DNA of 64,000 bases from Oryzias latipes (lineage: Eukaryota > Chordata > Actinopteri > Beloniformes > Adrianichthyidae): contig NC_019859.2 of assembly GCF_002234675.1 (NCBI RefSeq), positions 10,629,983 through 10,693,982 of the forward strand, in the 5' to 3' direction. A program made the translations under genes and the position numbers. The notes under the pieces were generated by a model. It saw only the letters and a program-made list of their open reading frames with translations. It made no database searches and had not been told where the DNA came from. This document shows positions 50,089 to 60,825 of this stretch, piece by piece (the first letter of the stretch is position 1; every line of letters starts with the position of its first letter).

Positions 50089-53000
50089 ATGTCGGCCCAG
50101 GCACAGATGCGAGCGATGCTGGACCAGCTCATGGGGACGGGCAGAGACGGTGAGCTGTGCCTGCAGCATTTTCACGTCTGTGTCCGATATTGCCCATGTA
50201 GTAGCTGGCGACTGTTGTCAGCACTAGCCTCCTAGCTAACCTGTCAGTGTGTGACTCGCGTGCGCGCTTCGTATAGCAAGAAGCTAGCTGCCTGCTAAGG
50301 TAAAAAAAAAAGAAGCTAGTCACTTAAGCTACCTGTTGTTTTTCTCCATTCAAAGCAGCTAAAATTGTGATTTTCATTGAAACTTTGCCCTAAAGTTGCA
50401 TTAATCATCTTTTTTCCTAAACATGTCATTTTCAGAGTTTAAGCACTCAACTTTGACCCAAATAATGATTTAAACCGAAACTGGCAGTAACTTTAACTCC
50501 TTTCCACATGTCCAAACTTCTTGGCACAAAAAAAGCACGGACTTTTTTGTTTGGTAGATGATTTGTTCTTTGTTTTTTTTGTCTAAACTGTTTGGTTCTC
50601 CTTAAATCTTGCCACATTTATGAAATACGTGCACGTTGTTGTGTGGAATTAGACAAATCATCCTCAATTCCTAGAAGGTGAAGGGGTTGATAAGATGAAG
50701 TGTTTTTGGGAAATCCACTTTGTTTCTGGTGTTATCTAGGTTTTAAGTCTCAATATTTTACCTCTGGTCTTTCCAAAGCATTCTATTTCAGTCAACATTT
50801 GGATTCTAATCCACAGATTATTCCCCCCCCCCCCCATCATAATCATAAGCAAGCAAACACAATTGTCCTTGTTTGTGCCAACTTTGGTTGTTGTAACATC
50901 TTTGATTATTTGTAGCACACCTCAGCTCTGACTTTTTTTTATTTTTCTTCTATTAGGAGACTCCATGCGGCAAAGAATCAAATTTACAGACGAGCGAGTC
51001 TGTAAAAGCCACCTCCTGAATTCGTGTCCTCATGACATTCTGTCAGGAACTGTAAGTACCATGTGTCCACAGTCTGTCATCATCACTGTTCATACCATCA
51101 AAAGTAGTTGTAAGTGGTTCAAGATCCATGAGGTTCCACTGGGTTTAAAGTCTAGATACTCCGTTTTTTTAACTTTGAAGACCTTCAGTCATGCAGCCAT
51201 ATTGCAAATTTTGTTGTAGAATTTTCCGTTCAGTCAAAATACATTTTCAGGTAAGCAACCTTTTTGTCCCCAAATGGACATATTACACCATGCATTATGA
51301 AAAATCAAAGTAGTTGTTTGTTTGAATTTTCATTAATTGGTGTTTTATGTTTGTGATGTTGCTGTGAATTTGTGGCTTGATGATGTAGAATTATACAGAC
51401 CTGAAGGCACAGATTGGGGAACCCCAGGGGGCGGCTGCATTCAGGTCTTCTTTTGCCGTTTGTGTTTTCTAGTTTTATTTTACAATTTTTAAGGGTTTCT
51501 CTCTCTCTTTTTAAATCATTTACAATATTTTGTATCTGCAATTTAATTTAATTTCTCATTGTCTATTATTACAGATGTGTAGATGCACGGATTATCAAAA
51601 TAATATATAACTGGATAAATGACTTTTCATAATTCTTCTTAAGGTTATTGAAATCAACCAGCCTTTGATAGAAAAGCAAACTAACCAGAGAAGTCTGAAA
51701 ATTTGTATTTGTTTTTTTTTTTATCTTTATAAATTTATTTATTGTGTAAGTTTGACTTGGAGGACGGGTCCAAATTTTGAGCAATTCGTATCAATTCCTC
51801 TGACGACTGCTGGTAATTTTGTGTTGTTGTTTACAGTAAACATTGGTAAATAGGGTTATTTTTATAAACACAATAGATCTTTGTTAATTGGTTGATTTGA
51901 ATGCTACTTAAAACTGATTAAATGACAAATTTTCATTAATTATAGTTTAGTAATCTAGTTGTTAATTTAAACCATTTGGTACTAATAATTAGGCCTGCAA
52001 AATAATTCGCAAATTTATCGTTATCGCGACATCAAGATGTGCAATATGCATATCGCAAAAGTTGGTGAAAATTGCGATAAATGGTTACCTTAAATGTGCT
52101 AAAACAATCTTTTGGTGCTTTAAGTGTTTAACGATGGAGCCCTATTATTTTAGATGTTGCCTCCTATGTAGACGAAGGTCTTTGGAGTATAATTTAAGTT
52201 ATTTTGGCTCTTTTTTGAATGAAACTGTTGCAGTGAAATGGAAATGATGCATTTAGTTGTTTTGCTATTTGTTTTATTTATCGCAAGTTAAATGGTCATT
52301 TCAATATTGATCACTAATATCACAAAATATACAAAAAAATATACAAAATATCCTCATACTGTTCAGCCCTACTGATGATATGGTGCAGTCTGTGATGTTT
52401 TCATTTGAATGTAATGTGATTGGATGAATGTCCCTCCTGTTTTCTGCAGAGAATGGACCTGGGAGAGTGCGCCAAAGTCCATGACCTGGCCCTGAGGGCC
52501 GATTATGAGATTGCATCAAAGGAGCAAGAATACTTTTTTGAACTTGATGTAAGTTACAATAAAAAATAGAAAAACTAAATGGGATTTCCTCTTGATGAAT
52601 AAAGTAATTGGCATGTATTTATAAATGAATAAATGTATTTTTTGGGTACTCTGGCTTTCTTCCACTTTAAAAAATGTTTGTACTATTTGGGATCTATAGA
52701 TTGTCTATTAAAAGGCAGTGTGTGGATCTAGTTTGAAGCAGTTATCTATGCCTGACTTCTAAAGGGTCATCTCTGCCTGATGTGCTTTCTTGTAGGCTAC
52801 AGAACACCTTCAGTCTTTCATCGCTGACTGCGACCGCAGAACTGAACTGGCCAAGAAGAGACTAGCCGAGACTCAAGATGAGATCAGCGCTGAGGTGGCT
52901 GCGAAGGTAGCGTAACACTCAGCCGCTGTTGTTAGTGGCTCGGTCATGATTTTATGAGCACCGCTCCTTTGTTAATTAAATATACCAAGAAAGCTCCTGG

Positions 53001-55191
53001 CACAGCAGCACTTTACATTGACAGGCTTTCAAATTTGGTTCTGCAAGTTTTTATCGTCACCGTAAACTTTTTCAAACATTTTGATGTATTTGTGTCCCAT
53101 TAAAACAGGCTGAGCGAGTCCACGAGTTAAACGAGGAAATTGGCAAGCTGCTGGCCAAAGCAGAGCAGCTGGGGGGCGAAGGGAATGTGGACGAAGCCCA
53201 GCAGTTGCTGGAGAAGGTGGAAAAGACTCGAGCCTTGAAGAAGGAAGCAGAGGTAAAACGATAAAGGCTAAATTGTAATTTTTTTTGGGCAAGAACCAAG
53301 TATTGAGTTTCACTCCCGCTTTCCAAAACCCAACTCTTTTTTTTCTGTGCAGGATGTGTACAGAAACTCGATGCCAGCTTCCAGCTTTCAGCAGCAAAAA
53401 CTACGAGTGTGCGAAGTGTGCTCCGCCTACTTGGGGCTCCATGACAACGATCGGCGTCTAGCCGACCATTTTGGAGGCAAACTGCACATCGGTTTCATTG
53501 AAATCCGCGAGAAGCTGGAAAAGCTAAGGGTGAGATTGCTTTTGAGGGGATTTTAACAAGTAGAACCGTACAAATAAAAATGTTCAAAGTTGCATCCATT
53601 TAACTAAAAATGTTGTTTAAGTTGAGTTCAAACATTACATTTTTGTCAATTTACACATTTTTCAATTTACTGGCGTTTTTATTCCAGAAAGCAGTTTCAG
53701 AGAAACAGGAGAGAATGCGCATAAGAAGGAGAGAGGAGCGAGAAAGGGAAGAAGAAAAGGAACGACAGTGGGAGATGGAGCGTGAACGGGAGCGAGAGCG
53801 TGAACGGCAGCGAGAATGGGATCGAGAAAAAGAGCGAGACAGAAGGCGGTGAGCTGATCGGATCCAGCTTCTTCTGTAGGGACAGCTTTGTCTTCTGAAA
53901 AATTGACCCTTTCTTTCTGTCATTTTAGGTCAAGATCTAGGAGTGGAGATCGGTACAGGTGCGCCTGCATCCTCATCGGCATCACTTTTGCCAGACGTTT
54001 AGTGTCACAAAGAAACTGCTGTTAAAAGTCCCACTCTGATCATTTTTTGATCTTTATTAAAAGCGTTCCCAGTGACCTTTTAATTATGATTATGCTGTTT
54101 TTTGGCCAATATTTAAAAAACGTGTTGTTTTCTAGGACACAGTTTCTGCAGAGCAGCAGGAGTTTTTTAGAAAATTCCCACTGATTTGGCGCAGAGTGAG
54201 CCTTCCGGCGCTTCCCATCATCCCGTTGTTCACACTTTCTCCGCTAGCTTACAGCCCCTCACAACCTAACATTAGCGGTGCAAGAAAATTGGCGAGCAAA
54301 ATCGAAGCCATCCAGTCGTACAGTTTAGAGTTGCATGCCAGCTCAGTCAAGGAAAACAAAGCCGAGCATGGATCTTTGTCTGCAGTTGAATGGATCAGAA
54401 TGGAGAGGAGCAGGGAGCTTAACTTGCATGTCACAGCCACAACCTTTTTTATGTCTTCGTCTGCTTGATTTCCGATTTGTCATTAGAAAAACGCTACAAG
54501 AACCTGTTAAAAACACCCAAAACATGATTTTCATGGGAGTGGCTCTTTAAGTGATTGTGTCAGAACAAGATCTTGTTTTTTTCTTTTTAATTGCATTGTG
54601 TGTTAGTTTTTTTTGGTTGCCATTTGTACAGAGTGGATGATTTTTATTTGACTCTGGGATATTTCAGGGATGGCGGGAGCTCATCCTCTCAGCGTTCCAG
54701 ACGCCACCACTCGTCCCGGCCCAGGGAGGACGGGTCCGATCGAGACAGAGACAGAGATCGTAAACACCGACACAAGGACAGGCACCGCTCACGCTCGCAT
54801 TCTCACAGGCACAAAAGAAAGAGGTCAGGGTTGTTGCTTCACTGAAAAGTTTACCTTCAGTCCTTTTAAACTTCACTCGGGTAGTTTTAGCTCTGGTTGT
54901 GGAACAACTGGTGGCCATAGATTGTCTATTCTATTTGTCATTTCCTCTTTCAGGTCTTCCAGAGACGGATCAAGTCACACCCGCGACAAAGAACCGTCAC
55001 CGACCCAGGAGAGATCTCGAGATGGTGCGGCAGAGGGATGGCGCGAAAACAAAGTGGAGCATGCAGACTGGGAGGAGAGGGGGAGGTCTACCTCTCCTGA
55101 CATGACCAGAGACAGGGAGAGGGAGAGATCTCTGTCATTGGAGCGGGACCGCCGGTCTAGCTCTGAGGAGCGAGAGTCGGGAGAGATATGA
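50089..55191 (+). CDS. luc7l: LUC7-like U1 snRNP-associated splicing factor
   Basis: Ten exons join to 423 aa: 50089-50149, 50957-51051, 52450-52548, 52796-52906, 53109-53252, 53353-53529, 53688-53848, 53929-53958, 54668-54823, 54954-55191. The start MSAQAQMRAMLDQLMGT is the invariant LUC7L/LUC7L2 N-terminus. Zinc finger 1 (C36...C45...C60...H64 type) lies at about 36-66; a coiled coil at about 85-170 includes AKAERVHELNEEIGKLLAK; zinc finger 2 (C190-x2-C193...H209-x5-H215) lies within VYRNSMPASSFQQQKLRVC and following. Beyond about 230 the tail is charged: Glu/Arg-rich, then Arg/Ser/His-rich, ending SSEERESGEI as in LUC7L2 (SSEEREAGEI). LUC7 proteins bind U1 snRNP and influence 5' splice-site choice. 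RR-K..AEKQE spacing and KFTDERVC fit LUC7L; the tail fits LUC7L2, so the paralog call is provisional. Exon 53929-53958 is only 30 nt. Introns 2 and 8 carry MITEs. Confidence 0.93.
51990..52371 (+). mobile_element. hAT-like MITE in luc7l intron 2
   Basis: Left end TAGGCCTGCAAAATAATTCG, right end GTTCAGCCCTA, giving TIRs TAGG(C/G)CTG. The interior has CGCAAATTTATCGTTATCGC, GTGCAATATGCATATCGC and CAATATTGATCACTAATATC, the hallmark of a teleost hAT-type MITE. No open frame. A second copy lies at 60440-60825. It ends 78 bp before the luc7l exon at 52450. Confidence 0.75.
54022..54550 (+). mobile_element. TTAA-flanked MITE, copy C, in luc7l intron 8
   Basis: Starts TTAAAAGTCCCACTCTGATC and ends GGGAGTGGCTCTTTAA, the best-preserved ends of the family, with TTAA at both boundaries. 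At 529 bp it makes up most of the 709-bp intron between the 30-nt exon and the exon at 54668. A short open frame inside is not conserved among copies. Confidence 0.85.
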
Positions 55192-55760
55192 ATGTTACAC
55201 GGCGGATTTGAATGATCTACAGTTTAAAAAAAAAAAAGGAGCATGTGAAGGTGTTTGATTGGGTTTGGCCGTCTACTCTGTATGCATTTTCATATTGGGA
55301 AGTGTGTATTTGGATGGTGGGGCTGAGGTACTGCCTACAGTGGTGACGATCTAAGAAAAATATAAAACTACTTTTCAAAGATGTGCGAGGCAAGACTGAC
55401 ATGGGAAGGGTATTGTCTCCATTTTTTTATGTCAACTTTTCAACCTTATGTACAGTTTACAGAGTGATGTAAAAGAATGCAGACAGACAAAAAAACCCTC
55501 CTTAAGTCTGTTTTTATTTTTCTCACTTTTTTTTTTTTTTTTAGTTGAGTCTTTCATGTCCATGATATTTTGTCTGATCCAAGAAGAACTGCAGTTCCAA
55601 AAGCTGTTGCACAGCCTTTGTGCTTTTGCTGGAAATGGGCTGCTTGCTGACTGAAGGCACTTTTCGATGTGTGTTCTTGGTGCCTTCGACCTGCAACAGT
55701 CTCATTCGGAAGATCTGATTAGACTTCCTGTAAGGTGCATTGATTAACTTGTGCTTTCAA

Positions 55761-55766
55761 AATAAA
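55761..55766 (+). terminator. luc7l: Poly(A) signal of luc7l
   Basis: AATAAA followed by a GT-rich stretch (CTTGCTTGTTCTT), about 570 bp after the luc7l stop. No earlier canonical hexamer is seen in the 3' UTR. It lies about 400 bp upstream of the cenpm start codon. Confidence 0.75.
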
Positions 55767-56100
55767 CTTGCTTGTTCTTCCGAAGGGAGTTATTTGAATA
55801 TTTTAACTTTTTTTTTTAATGAAAAAATAAAATTTGAAGTTTTGCTCTTTTGTTTTGGAAAAGCTAAAAAATAGAAGTTTAGAAAAATCTTTGTAATTTA
55901 TTACAAATTTTGCAAACTTTTAAATGTTTGCATTATGGTAGTTTGTGTGTTGCAATGGCTTCAAATTAAAGTAAAAATACTTATATATATTCTGTAATCA
56001 ACGTGACTTCACTTGAAGTCCACGTCAAGGTGAAGATGCCGAACTCTCAACAAACGCTAGATGGCAGAACTTGTACAAGTTTGAATATGCGAAAGCGTAA

Positions 56101-56108
56101 TGACGTCA
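56101..56108 (+). promoter_or_regulatory. cenpm: CRE palindrome in cenpm promoter
   Basis: TGACGTCA, the full CREB/ATF palindrome, 56 bp upstream of the cenpm ATG and within a short CpG-containing stretch (GACGCCGG, GACGCGCGAGC). The promoter is bounded upstream by the luc7l poly(A) site, so it must be compact. Binding is inferred. Confidence 0.55.
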
Positions 56109-56163
56109 GACGCCGGTTTGGAAAAGACGCGCGAGCTGGAAGAAGTAAATCCGATGAAAAAAG

Positions 56164-59100
56164 ATGTCGCGGCTAAACCCGTTCGCTAAACTTCCTGGGT
56201 TGAACACAGCCAGTGTTCTGGTGAGTTTATTCCGTCAGGGTTACCGGAAGGCGACATTACCGGGTTTCTAATGCAGCATTTCAGTGAACCAAGTGCTAAA
56301 AAAAAAACTAGTTAGCATTAAGCTAACATTAATTTAGATAGCTTAATAGATCTTCATCTTAAAAAGAACGTTTAGATATAGTTTATCTTTTTAACACAAC
56401 TTGTACCGCTTAATAAAAACTTAATATTGCTGTGTTGGATTTTGCTGCCATGTAATGTAAACACAAGAAACGTTAGTAAGTTTTTCCGGCTGTGCAGTGA
56501 TGAGTTTGCTGTTAGTTTGTGATTGGTACTTGCTTGTTGCATTAGCATGATTGTTTTACCTGCAGCTGGTGGAGAGTGAGGAACACTTCCAGCAAAGCTT
56601 AGCAGAGGCTCTGGTGGAGGAGACCAGCGTCACTGTCAATGTGTGAGTACTGTCCTCCAATTCTGCACAGTCCAACACAATGACACACAAGCAAACATGT
56701 GATCAGGGTCTGAAGTGAACATTTACTACGATCATATGTAATCAAACACATGACAAAATAGTGAGCTTCATGGATGTTTTTCAACCAAAGTTGCCTAATG
56801 CTACAACAGACTATTGTTTTTAATTTCAACATACAGACTTATTTTCATTTTATTATCGTATTGAATTGTTACCACCTTTTTTATTTGTTTCTTTAAAGTT
56901 TTAAGAATTGCATCTTCGCATGAAAACCTCCAAAGATGTAAAGTTATGGACTATTAGGCTCTAAAAATAGATCATATTTATTGTTGAAAACAGTTCAAGA
57001 ATCACAGTTTTCAAAAAAAAAAGAAAAAAAGTATGAATTTGAGAAATAGGGTTATAAATCTAGACGTGTCCCTTTTAAACATACATCTTTCTGAATATAC
57101 ACCTGTTAATCTGAATGATTTGTTTAAGTTTTGTAGTCTATAAAACAAACAGTAACAGTAATGGTGGCCACACTGGAGGTGGGAAAACAAAAGACACAGA
57201 GGAGACGCCTTCTACATCAAACCCGACCGTCATTGTCTCTTCATGGACAATAAACAAAGGACTCCAGAAGCACGTAGTCTATTTTTAAACCATTCAGCTC
57301 TACAGGACAACATTCAAACAGCAGGGCCAGCTAATATCAACAAAATGAGACCAGATGGTAAACAAACATCACAGAAAGTTTGAGTTTTAGGGCTGAACGT
57401 GCAAACAAGAGTTAAAGGGCGTAGAATTACCAAAGTTTTACTATTGTCAGATTTCTTATAGTGTGTTTAAATGTGTCGGTTACAAACTAAATTATTACTC
57501 TGTTATCACCTTTTTTTTTCTTCTTCTTTCATTTAAATGTGCTCATTGTCTATAGGAGGCTGGCCAAGAGTTTCCCTCTGCCCATTGAGAACGATGAGAG
57601 TCGCCCAAGAATTGACCTGGTGGTGTTCATCATCAATCTGACCTCAGAACTCAGGTGACCATCAAACCCAGACTTATAGGGCAGCTACCTGAGCTCACGC
57701 AAGGAACATACAATGTTCAAAACCCATTTTAATGGAAAACGGCATTAAAAACTCATTAGTAAGCCTCTTTGCGCATCGAAAAGCAAATAGACCAACAGAT
57801 AATGCCTCCTAACAGCAATTATGGTTAAATGGTGAATAGTGGTAAAGAGCTTTTCTACCTTCCTCAAAGGCCCAAAGCGCTTTACAGTCACATTCACTCA
57901 CACACTCATGGCGGCTCCGCTGCCAAACACGGGCGCCAAGCTTCTGCCAGAGGCAAGGTGCGGTTCAGTGTAGACACTTGGACTCATGGGTGGGCAAGGC
58001 GGAAATCGAACCTGCTATCTTCAGATCAGAGGTTGACCTTTCTACCCCTGCACCACGAAAAAATATCTTGATTTCAATTCATTTCAGCATTTGTTTTTAA
58101 TACTGATGTTCTGCACAAATTTGAACTGTATTAAAAGTGAATTAAGTTTATTTAGGTAGAGTGAAGAAGAAGATTCTTTTTCTGTTATGCATGCATCCAT
58201 CCATCCATTTTTAGAATCCCTTTCAGGGTTGCGGTTCTGTAATGCATGTTTTGGAAATAACAGAGTTATTTGTCCAAAGATCTTCTGGGAGCCGGTTTAG
58301 CTCGTGCTGGTTTGTGATGCCTTCCATCCATGAAACCAGGGTTCAAATCCGGTCTGCTCCCTTCTGTGCCGGTCCCAAGCCTGGATAAATTGAGAGGATT
58401 GTGTCAGGAAGGGGCATCCGGCGTAAAAACACATTGCCATGCGACTCTTCCTCGAAAGAGAGGTTGTTTCGCTGTGTCGACCCCTGATGGGAAAAAGCTA
58501 AAAGAGAAAGAAGATCTGTCCAGACATCTTCACGTGAAGCTCTTTTCTTGCCACTAATGTTTTTTTTTTTTTAGTACCTGGTATTAGATCGATACTGTTT
58601 TCATACTTTATGAAGTTTTTAGAGATTAGAACTTCGTCCCCCAGTTGGTAAATTATGCAACTAAGGTTGAAGTTAAATAATGTTCACAAGTTCACAGTTC
58701 TGTCAATCACATCATTTTTGTTCAATTCTTTTGGAGTTGCATATTTATTTCTTAAAAGTCTCCATGCGGCGCTGCAGGAATGCAGTTTGTCGATTTGGAT
58801 TTTAGAGTGACGGGTATTTTTGAGCCATAAAGATGGAGTCCAAAATAAGTTCTTTGTTCTGATCAAATGCAATAAATTAAGTCTGACATAAATATAAATA
58901 GCAAAAAAAAAAAGACAAACCTAATTCAGAAGTCCTGCTGAGTTTACTCTTATCATTTATCAGTTTTATTAAACAAACAGGTCATTTCTGTGCGTTTCCT
59001 TTGGACAGTTTCCAGTCAGCAGAAGCGTCTTTAAAGTATCTGGAGCCTGGATATTTCCTGGGAAAAGTCTGCTTCATGGTCACTAACGGTATGACTTTGA

Positions 59101-59743
59101 AAGTAAAGCACAGATCCTGCCATCAAACATGCTTCGGTTACAATGTGGTGCTTCGTATGTTCTTCGCCTCCTGCTGACATTTTCCTGCTTTTGTCTCCTG
59201 CAGCCCGCAGTTCCTCCGTCCCAGCAGAGAGGCTGGATGCTGTCAGGAGGCTGGCTGCGTCTCTACACTGCCCCCTGCTGTTTGCAGAAGAGCAGGTTTG
59301 CCTTACAACAATGAATGTCCTCCAGAGAACAATCACAAGTTTTTCAGATGAAGACGTCTATAGTAATTCTCATCAGCTCATGTTAAAGAGATGGGAATAT
59401 TGTGTGAAAGCGATTGGGAGTTTACTGCTAACGAGATCAAAATCAATCTACAGTCGTGCTAAATAAATCCTAAGTTTGATCCACTTTGAGGTCAATTCTG
59501 TTGCCTTTGTGGTTAGTTTTAGACTAGAAGTCATATCAACTGTAGATTCTACGTCTGTTTTGTGTAAGATGTTTTGTTTGTTGCCCTCTGCAGACCCCAC
59601 AAGGTGTGACAAATGCTGCAGAGAGGCTCCTGACCATCCTGAAGGCAGCAGCCGGCTTTGTTCCCTTCACTACACCTCTGTACCTGTCCAACCTGACCAG
59701 ATGCACTCTGCCACCAGACATCGACCAGCCCAGCTTCGATTAA
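56164..59743 (+). CDS. cenpm: Centromere protein M (CENP-M)
   Basis: Six exons join to 184 aa: 56164-56220, 56566-56642, 57556-57654, 59009-59088, 59204-59295, 59594-59743; human CENP-M is 180 aa. CENP-M is a pseudo-GTPase subunit of the CENP-H/I/K/M module of the constitutive centromere-associated network and supports kinetochore assembly. Visible: N-terminal NPFAKLPGLNTASVLLVE, matching the human KLPGLNTATILLVG; RLAKSFPLP; SRPRIDLVVFIINLTSEL; FLGKVCFMVTNA; and CPLLFAEE at the position of human SPLLYCD. As in the family, no GTP-binding P-loop GxxxxGKS is present. All junctions are GT-AG and phases match. The start follows the family N-terminus; context is AAGATGT. Intron 3 carries two SINE-type repeats. 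Same strand as luc7l, about 400 bp from its poly(A) signal. Confidence 0.94.
57822..58061 (-). mobile_element. tRNA-like SINE in cenpm intron 3
   Basis: Minus-strand head CGTGGTGCAGGGGTAGAAAG with B-box-like GCAGGTTCGATTTCCGCC, then CCATGAGTCC and GGCGCCCGTGTTTGGCAG, ending near AAAGCGCTTTGGGCC. The same family as 21650-21835 and 63418-63520. Not a functional tRNA gene. Confidence 0.65.
58270..58515 (+). mobile_element. tRNA-like SINE with GAA-type tail, cenpm intron 3
   Basis: Head GGTTTAGCTCGTGCTGG with B-box GGTTCAAATCCGG, then GTCAGGAAGGGGCATCCGGC and GTCGACCCCTGATGGGAAAA, ending in an A/G-rich AAAGAGAAAGAAG tail. The GGCATCCGGCGTAAAA block marks a common teleost SINE family. A (CATC)n scrap lies just upstream at 58190-58210. 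Confidence 0.7.
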
Positions 59744-59831
59744 CTCCACATATTCTATTTATTTCATTTCTTTTTGTGTGCGTTATTTGATTGTGATATG
59801 TTTTTATATAGAAAATATCTTTCTGGAATGG

Positions 59832-59837
59832 ATTAAA
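59832..59837 (+). terminator. cenpm: Variant poly(A) signal of cenpm
   Basis: ATTAAA, the commonest AATAAA variant, 89 bp after the cenpm stop and followed by GTTGTCAAAGCTTGTTTTT, a GT/T-rich element. No AATAAA is closer. Confidence 0.6.
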
Positions 59838-60439
59838 GTTGTCAAAGCTTGTTTTTAATAGGAACAAAGGAAAAGTCTCTGCCATTTGTCCTCACAGCAG
59901 CAGCAGCGACCAGCTGACCTCGGCTCTATCAGAGTGTGACCAGAAACCCGGCTGATGTCACGTCTGCCAGCCTGCACTTCAATCCCTATTTTAGTTTTAG
60001 TTATCATGCAGGTTAAACAAATATCATGTGAGGACAATTCAAAGTCAATGAAAAAGCAGAAACAAACACCCATTTTCAGCCTCACAGCTTGGTTCTGTGC
60101 GTCTTGAGCTGTGAACAAAGGTCACGTCTGGGTGTTGGCAGAAGGGTTTTAGGTTTTTCTCATTAACAGGAGCACCTGAACCGTCTTAAATGACTTATAG
60201 TACCTCACTGAACTTGAGGCAAAGTCAAAGTGAGCAGCTGACCCTCGTGGTTCCTTCATTCCTCCACGTTTGTTGCTGATGATGTCACCCATTTCATTAC
60301 ATAAGTGCTGGTTAGATTTAGAAAGCACTTTTCTGTTCCCTGTTGGGTAGTTTTGTTATTTAGCATTTTAGACAAAATAATTTGTAAATGGAGGTAATGA
60401 TGTGTTTTTATTTATTTGCAAATATTTAAATGGTGAGAA

Positions 60440-60825
60440 TAGGCCTGCACTATAATTCGCAAATTTATGGTTATCACGATATGAAGCTGTGCAATATGCA
60501 TAAAAGACGGCGAAAATTAGGATAAATGGTTACCTTAAATGTGCTAAAACAATCTTATGGCAGCTTGAATTATTTAACGAATCAAAGAAATCCATTTATG
60601 CGTTTGACCAATCAGATTGAGCCCTTTTGTTAGATTTTCACCTCCTATGTAGACGAGGGTCATTTACAATTAGAGGTATGCTGACTCTTATTTAAATTAA
60701 ATTGTTTAGTGTAAATAGAAATGATGTTTTTGGTTGTTTTGCTGTTTGTTCATGAATTGTAAGTCATATCGTCATCGCAGTATCGGCCATTAATATCGCA
60801 AATCGCAGTTTTCCTCATCATGCAG
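60440..60825 (+). mobile_element. hAT-like MITE, second copy
   Basis: Left end TAGGCCTGCACTATAATTCG, sharing AAATGGTTACCTTAAATGTG, TGCTAAAACAATCTT and CCTCCTATGTAGACGA with the copy at 51990. The right end is degraded (CTCATCATGCAG). Compared with the luc7l copy it has extra sequence near 60585-60620 (GCGTTTGACCAATCAGATTG). Confidence 0.7.
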
